Origin: Linum tenue
Lineage: Eukaryota; Streptophyta; Magnoliopsida; Malpighiales; Linaceae
Direction of reading: 5' to 3'
DNA length: 64,000 bases
Assembly (NCBI GenBank): GCA_946122785.1
Contig: CAMGYJ010000011.1
Span: 38,590,513 to 38,654,512, forward strand
The position numbers and the translations under genes were made by a program. Below are positions 58,390 through 64,000 of this stretch, piece by piece. How positions within the stretch are numbered: the first letter of the stretch is position 1; every line of letters begins with the position of its first letter. The notes under the pieces are model-generated. The model had not been told where the DNA came from. It did no database searches and worked only from the letters and a program-made list of their open reading frames with translations.

Positions 58390-59814
58390 TGATAACATCG
58401 TATTTGCACATGTTTGCACCCTCGTTTCTTGATCATTTTGGCTTGAGTTTTTGCTTTCTTGGACTATTTTACGCTAGGTTGTGTTACTTTGTCACATTTT
58501 AGGTCCTAGCATGTAAATTGAAGCATAGGCGCAAGTTTCAAGTCAATCGGAGATCATTTGGCAATTCATGAGAAGAAACACGAGCATGAACTGAGGAATA
58601 ATAGACTTCTACCTCATAATATAGACAAATAATCATGGAATTTTGTCATGAAAATAAAGAGGACGAGACTACGAGCGTCTGGGATCAAACAGCGACTAAT
58701 TCGGAGTCCGGACGAGGGAGAAACGAAGCATTAAACAGAGGTTGAGCAAGCCACACGGGCAAGCCTAAAAACCCACACGGCCGTGTGACCTGGCCACGTG
58801 GCCGTGTGGAAATCACTAAGCCTTCACACGGGCAGCTGAGAAAGCCACACGGCCGTGTGTGGCCTGCCCGTGTGGCCGGGAAAATCTGGGTTTTAACCCA
58901 ATTTCGAGCCAAAAGTGAGGGGTCGACTTTTTGGAGCAAAAACAGAGCCCTAGAGAGAGAAAGTGCGAAGAACTCATCCTAAGAGTGGTTTTGGAGCTGG
59001 GTTTCATCAAATCATGCTTGGAGATCATCATAGGAGTGAAAATCATCATCCCAGAGCAGATTCTTCCCATTGTTATGAGTATGACTGCTTTGTATCCTGT
59101 TTTCCACTCTCTCTCTATGGAGTAGAACTTTCTCTCACTTGGGTATGAAGAACCCTAGTTCCATGTGTTAGGGATTTTGATTGTAATGACTTGGGATTGT
59201 TATACTGCTTGATTATAATCGAATGATGCATGATTCATTGAATTGATTGAAGTCTGATCAGCTATTCTTGATTTCTGCTCCAACCTGAGATAGATAGAAT
59301 CTGATTAGGTTGTTAGAGCTACATCATTCGGTAGTAGTGGATTGGTTATACGAGAGTTAGCCAATCTACTGCTTTGTACTGGAATCCAATTCCAGTGGTG
59401 GAGTTCTGTGTTCATAGCCTCAGCTTTCTATACCGGTGAAGGTTAGTCGCCTGCCGGGTAGTTGGACTGAGAAGGCTTGGTCATCTTAAGAGATTCCAAG
59501 CTACTGTCGGATCTTCCGCAGTTTAATCAACAGTAAATCAACCCAGGGTAATTACAATTGAGACCTAACTAAGGAGCTAGGGGGACTCATTCCCGAGTGA
59601 CTCTTCCTTGACTTCAGAAAACCGAACCATTTCCTGCTTTCTTACTGCTTTTAGTTAAAACAACAATCACTCGACTTAGTTTGCTAGATAATAGATAATC
59701 ACGGAGTAGGCAGTAGATCTAGACCCCGGGTTGACATTAGAACTTGCTACTTTACTGCATTCCCGGACTGCGATTATACTTGGTCGCAGTTTGGTGTTGT
59801 GTTTTACCGTGTCA
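58390..59814 (+). repeat. 5' LTR of the small Athila-type element
   Basis: 1425 bp. It contains ACACGGCCGTGT palindromes near 58774 and 58850 and the shared landmark gaaccctagttcc. Confidence 0.92.
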
Positions 59815-59950
59815 AGTTTTTGGCGCCGTTGCCGGGGATCCTCTAGGTTATTGGGGAAACGTGAAAGTCTGTTACTTTAGCTTTTTTCTTTTCTTTTCCA
59901 CCCTTGCTTTTCACTTGGGTGTTATGTTTTTGTTGGTGCAGCTCTGAAAC

Positions 59951-61366
59951 ATGGATCCTCATGGCTTCTCCAACCATTGGGGGTATCAACCACCATCCGT
60001 GTGGTATTACCCCGAGACTTCCTGGAGCAATCAAGGAGGAGAAGACTATGGATTCGGATGTCAGTACCAACCCCCCTACTACGGAGAACAACCAAACCCT
60101 TGGGAACCTCAAGAACAATATCCTTTTCAAGAAGAGTTCCTGCCACAACCAGAGGGGCCATCTGAGTTGGAGTTAGCCATGGAGGCCTTCACGGGTCACT
60201 CTGCAAAGCCATGCTACACTTCACTAGAAGATCCGAACAAAGAATTAAGGCTTCTCGTGGAGCAGTTTGCTCGAGACACTGAGATAGCATGCTCCAAGAT
60301 GGATCTTCAAATCCAAGCCCTTGCCTCTTCCGATCCCTCATTTCTCCATGAAATGGAGGAGACTGTTCAGTGCTCAGCAAAGCAAACAGAGTGGGTGGAG
60401 AAAGTTTGCTCACATCCTGCTCAAGATCACCTTTCTGCTACCACGCTAGAAGAGGTGGAGGATGACAAAGGCTACGGGGGCGTTGAGGAGCATACAGAAG
60501 TTATCACAGAGAACTCGCATGATAATCATGATCAGGAAAGTCCTTTGGTTGCAGATCACACCTTTCCTCATTTATGCTCTAACACGATGGGCCCGTGCGA
60601 GGAGATGCAAGATGATCCCATTGAAGAAATTGCTTGGCGACTTGCTCTCCAATCTGTTCTAGAAGAAGAAGAAGAGCGAGCAAGGATGAGGAAGGAAGTT
60701 GTGGAGGATGAGGAAGAAAGCAAAGAAGAGGTAGTTCTTGATCTTTTCCAAGGGGAGAGACCACATTTTGAAGAAGGAAGGGGGGTTGAGGAAGCAATTG
60801 GCGTCCAGGCTGAGGATGAAGTTGAGGTGGAAGAGGCTTGCACAGACCCTATGTTACATTTGATATCTCCACCAAACTTCGAGGAGCTGCTTGGCAAGGA
60901 CCCATTTGCAGTGTCTCTTTGCCAGACCAAGACCACATCAACATCAATCCCTCTTGGTGGATGCGAAGGTGGTCAATCGAATATATCTTATCTGATTCGG
61001 GGCAGTGAGACAAGAGCATACGCGAATGAGAGGTCTCGTGAGTGGAGACTTCATCTTCCTCAAGGCCACGAGCCATCTTCATCACCTATCACATCACCTA
61101 CTTGTGACTTGAGACTCCACATCATCGACGAGAACATCAACTTCAAGGAGGTTCTGGGATGGACCGAAACTTCGGAACCACCGTCTAGCCAAGACATAAA
61201 AGAAGCGCTTGTGGGGAGGCAACCCCACCAAGGTTTGTTTTTCTTTCCTTTGTTTTTTGGTTTGTCCACTTGGAACTATGGTTTTTATCACCCAGTGTGT
61301 TTTGATGACTCTAGACCTACTGAATGGTCCCATTTCCAGTCCCCCGACAATTCCTATTCCCGGTAA
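59951..61366 (+). CDS. Unrecognised acidic protein of the small Athila-type element, up to 471 aa
   Basis: One open frame from ATG 59951. The N-terminal 75 residues are rich in Tyr, Gln, Pro and Trp (WGYQPPSVWYYPE, YQPPYYGEQPNPWEPQEQ). A helical segment follows (ELRLLVEQFARDTEIACSKMDLQIQALAS). The middle is strongly acidic (VLEEEEERARMRKEVVEDEEESKEEV). I see no Gag zinc knuckle, protease DxGAS site, RT or integrase. The last 50 or so codons run into the sequence KEALVGRQPHQG, which in the other Athila copy is non-coding. The true end is the in-frame stop, but that tail is probably incidental. Function unknown. Confidence 0.6.
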   Translation: MDPHGFSNHWGYQPPSVWYYPETSWSNQGGEDYGFGCQYQPPYYGEQPNPWEPQEQYPFQEEFLPQPEGPSELELAMEAFTGHSAKPCYTSLEDPNKELRLLVEQFARDTEIACSKMDLQIQALASSDPSFLHEMEETVQCSAKQTEWVEKVCSHPAQDHLSATTLEEVEDDKGYGGVEEHTEVITENSHDNHDQESPLVADHTFPHLCSNTMGPCEEMQDDPIEEIAWRLALQSVLEEEEERARMRKEVVEDEEESKEEVVLDLFQGERPHFEEGRGVEEAIGVQAEDEVEVEEACTDPMLHLISPPNFEELLGKDPFAVSLCQTKTTSTSIPLGGCEGGQSNISYLIRGSETRAYANERSREWRLHLPQGHEPSSSPITSPTCDLRLHIIDENINFKEVLGWTETSEPPSSQDIKEALVGRQPHQGLFFFPLFFGLSTWNYGFYHPVCFDDSRPTEWSHFQSPDNSYSR

Positions 61367-62343
61367 CATCGTTTCCCCTTATCTTTCCCTCTGCTCCATT
61401 GAGGGCAATGTCGTGCTTAAGTGTGGGGGAATTATGGTGTTTATCTGTTGTTGACTGCTAGATGAGTTTGTGTGCTTGGAGCCTAGTCCACTGTCCAAAT
61501 CTCGAGATTTGAGGGCTCCAAGTACTGTTGTTTGCATTATCATATTGGTACTGTGATTTGATTGGTGAATCGAATGGTTTTCGAATTATTGCATGACAAC
61601 TTGTTTGTAACTAGGACAACCTATGATGATGACTGAGACGTGTAGTAGAATTGTGTAGGGGTTCCGTTTTTCAACTGTTTGCTTACCAACTGTGACTTGG
61701 ATTGATCACTTGTGTTGGGTTTGGAACTATGGAACCTTGTGCTATGAATACTTCCACCACCTAAAAGGCTTTTTCCCTATGTCCAAGACCCTAGCCAGTC
61801 ATTTGAACCTGTGTCTAAGACCTCCGGATTAGTTAGTGGTGACACCCCATATGTGAACTCTAGCATTTAGAGGTTGCTGTCATGGTGAAGAGATGTTAGG
61901 GATTGAGAGAATAAGCATGCGCATTTTTCGCATCAAATTGTCCTGACCCCACTGGTCGAGAGTGAGCGATTCATTTCCTCATATTCTATATACTCTTGTA
62001 CCCCGGTGAGGACTTAGATTGCTCGGTCTCTATTCTGATATCTTGAGTTTTGTGCATGAGGTGACTGTCGTGAGTGAGTGGTTGAGTCAAGTCTAGGTTG
62101 GTTGATGAACAGAAGGGAGACTCCTCCTTTACTCGATTTTGCTGCACTCGAATGTCCTCTGTGGTGGTTGTCCTGGTTGCTATTGAAGTTGTTCATGTGT
62201 TGCTGTTTGAAAGCCAGCACGATTCACGTGTTCTGTGCCTCTATGATTTGTCCCCAATGTTGGTATGATTGAAATATGTGAGCTTACCTTGTATCTGACT
62301 TGGTTTGCTTGGGGACAAGCAAACAGTTAAGTGTGGGGGAATT
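61367..62343 (+). other. 3' untranslated region of the small Athila-type element
   Basis: Non-coding. It matches the 3' region of the larger Athila element in stretches (cttggagcctagtccactgtcc; ctatgaatacttccaccac; ttgcttggggacaagcaaa), which proves common ancestry. It is about half as long because an internal part near 61720 is missing. Confidence 0.8.
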
Positions 62344-63390
62344 TGATAACATCGTATTTGCACATGTTTGCACCCTCGTTTCTTGATCATTTTGGCTTGA
62401 GTTTTTGCTTTCTTGGACTATTTTACGCTAGGTTGTGTTACTTTGTCACATTTCAGGTCCTAGCATGTAAATTGAAGCATAGGCGCAAGTTTCAAGTCAA
62501 TCGGAGATCATTTGGCAATTCGGGAGAAGAAACACGAGCATGACCTGAGGAATAATAGACTTCTACCTCATATTATGGAGAAATAATCATGGAATTTTGT
62601 CATGAAAATAAAGAGGACGAGACTACGAGCGTCTGGGATCAAACGGCGACTGATTCGGAGTTCGGACGAGGGAGAAACGAAGCATTAAACAGAGGCTGAG
62701 CAAGCCACACGGGCAAGCCTAAAAACCCACACGGCCGTGTGACCCGGCCACGTGGCCGTGTGGAAATCACCGAGCCTTCACACGGGCAGCTGGGAAAGCC
62801 ACACGGCCGTGTGTGGCCTGCCCGTGTGGCCGGGAAAATCTAGGTTTTAACCCAATTTCGAGCCAAAAGTGAGGGGATCGACTTTTTGGAGCAAAAATAG
62901 AGCCCTAGAGAGAGAAAGTACGAAGAACTCATCCTAAGAGTGGTTTTGGAGCTGGATTTCATCAAATCAATCTTGGAGATTATCATAGGAGTGAAAATCA
63001 TCATCCCAGAGCAGATTCTTCCCATTGTTATGAGTATGACTGCTTTGTATCCTGTTTTCCACTCTCTCTCTATGGAGTAGAACTTTCTCTCACTTGGGTA
63101 TGAAGAACCCTAGTTCCATGTGTTAGAGATTTTGATTGTAATGACTTGGGATTGTTATACTGCTTGATTATAATCGAATGATGCATGATTCATTGAATTG
63201 ATTGAAGTCTGATCAGCTTTTTTTGATTTCTGCTGCAACCTGAGATAGATAGAATCTGATTAGGTTGTTAGAGCTACATCATTAGGCAGTAGATCTAGAC
63301 CCCGAGTTGACATTAGAACTTGCTACTTTACTGCATTCCCGGACTGCGATTATACTTGGTCGCAGTTTGGTGTTGTGTTTTACCGTGTCA
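62344..63390 (+). repeat. 3' LTR of the small Athila-type element, internally deleted
   Basis: 1047 bp. Relative to the 5' LTR it lacks about 378 bp: the sequence jumps from gagctacatcatt to aggcagtagatctag near 63283. Short repeats (ggtagtag/ggcagtag) at the ends suggest slippage. It also carries scattered substitutions. Confidence 0.9.
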
Positions 63391-63481
63391 CTACGAGGTG
63401 GTATCTTGTGGTACACAATGTTGAAAGTCGTAAATGACAGTTAGTGTACTCATACTATCATGTATTCAACCATCCTACAGT
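63391..63481. other. Short intergenic segment
   Basis: Sequence after the Athila target site; nothing recognisable. Confidence 0.4.
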
Positions 63482-63648
63482 TAGGGATGGCAATGGGACG
63501 GGTTTGGGGCGAGTTTTCCTAAACCATCCCCATCCCCGCTTTCAAATATCTATACCCATACCCGCCCCATACCCATGCGGGGGAAGGTTTTGCAAACCCA
63601 TCCCCATACCCATGGGTTTTGGGTACCCATGGGTAATACCCGCCCCTT
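63482..63648. mobile_element. hAT terminal fragment
   Basis: It begins TAGGGATGGCAATGGG, the common plant hAT terminus, and continues with repeated cccatccccatacccatg and tacccgcccc motifs. No opposite terminus is seen before the sequence returns to acaactcactagacgtctaag at 63650. It is a truncated end or a very short deletion derivative. Confidence 0.6.
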
Positions 63649-63826
63649 ACAACTCACTAGACGTCTAAGTTCACAAGCGTAAACACTTTATGATGACTCT
63701 GCCCTAGGGGCATGAGTTAGAGAGCATATGAGAGGAGGATGAGCTTAGCGATGATGGCTTCATCATCTACAGTGATGTCTTCCAATTCTTCTTTGTTTAT
63801 CTTGCTAAATCTCTTTAGGGATGTAA

Positions 63827-64000
63827 TCCGATAAATCTTTGTGTATTATTTCCAAGCTGGCTCTTGATCTGATCAACCAGCGATCTGATTCGGCACATCT
63901 ATATTCCACCATTCTCGGCCAGATTCGTTGTATTTTGGCGCAATGCTGGGTGGTTCAGCTGGTTCATACGTACAGAGAAGGGAATAGAGCCGCGGACTGG
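63827..64000 (+). pseudogene. LINE RNase H fragment at the window edge (partial)
   Basis: The plus-strand frame, open from about 63827 to the window end, reads KLALDLINQRSDS, YSTILGQIRCILAQ and VVQLVHTYREGNRAADW. This is the RNase H domain found at the C-terminus of plant L1-type LINEs. A TAA lies just upstream at 63824-63826, so the copy is truncated or mutated. Confidence 0.75.

Larger units (their letters stand above)
58390..63390 (+). mobile_element. 5-kb Athila-type non-autonomous LTR element
   Basis: LTRs are 58390-59814 and 62344-63390, starting TGATAACATCG and ending CCGTGTCA. The flanks are gtacg and ctacg, a 5-bp duplication with one difference. The PBS TGGCGCCGTTGCCGGGGA is at 59821-59838 and the polypurine tract AGTGTGGGGGAATT at 62330-62343. 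Its only ORF is at 59951-61366. LTR and 3' region are related to the element at 23390-33490 (shared cagtagatctagaccccg, cccggactgcgatta) but clearly a different subfamily. Confidence 0.92.

Overview
The window is plant nuclear DNA, almost certainly from a eudicot. It has spliced genes with GT-AG introns, AT-rich flanks, and dense plant-type transposons: CACTA, hAT, MULE, Ty1-copia, Ty3-gypsy, Athila-type and LINE. I cannot name the species. Only two units look like ordinary host genes. One is a complete eight-exon MYST histone acetyltransferase of the HAM1/HAM2 type (minus strand, 5672-8372). The other is a small two-exon secreted cysteine-rich peptide gene (minus strand, 55845-56159). A 3' fragment of the splicing factor BUD13 lies just downstream of the acetyltransferase.

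Layout. 1-683 is the right end of a CACTA element. 1433-3956 is a hAT transposase with its middle deleted, plus the hAT right terminus. 4486-8372 is the BUD13 fragment and the HAM gene. 8767-9560 is a non-autonomous hAT element. 9823-12360 is a broken LINE on the minus strand. 13137-54897 is a four-level nest of transposons. After the nest come the cysteine-rich peptide gene, an Athila-like LTR fragment (57210-58085), a 5-kb Athila-type derivative (58390-63390), a hAT end fragment and the edge of another LINE.

The nest is the main structure, and every level is closed by a target-site duplication (TSD) that can be read directly. A minus-strand copia element (13137-54897, TSD GGCAT) is interrupted by a minus-strand gypsy element with no recognisable genes (16064-53077, TSD CACAA). 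That element is interrupted by a giant MULE (19543-49234, 9-bp TSD GTCATCTTA). The MULE is interrupted by an Athila-type element (23390-33490, TSD GTACT).

The MULE carries three plus-strand genes: an Ulp1-like cysteine protease gene, a FAR1-type MULE transposase with a SWIM finger (one in-frame TGA), and an intact two-exon gene of the putative plant transposon protein family with a long acidic tail. The genes are bordered by five similar intergenic blocks rich in the palindrome TCACGGCCGTGA. The MULE also holds an 81-bp tandem array, a ~75-bp palindrome array and a possible captured exon of a mitochondrial porin gene. The Athila element has landed inside a coding exon of the protease gene. 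It has near-identical LTRs, lacks reverse transcriptase and most of integrase, and carries its own member of the same plant transposon protein family as the MULE.
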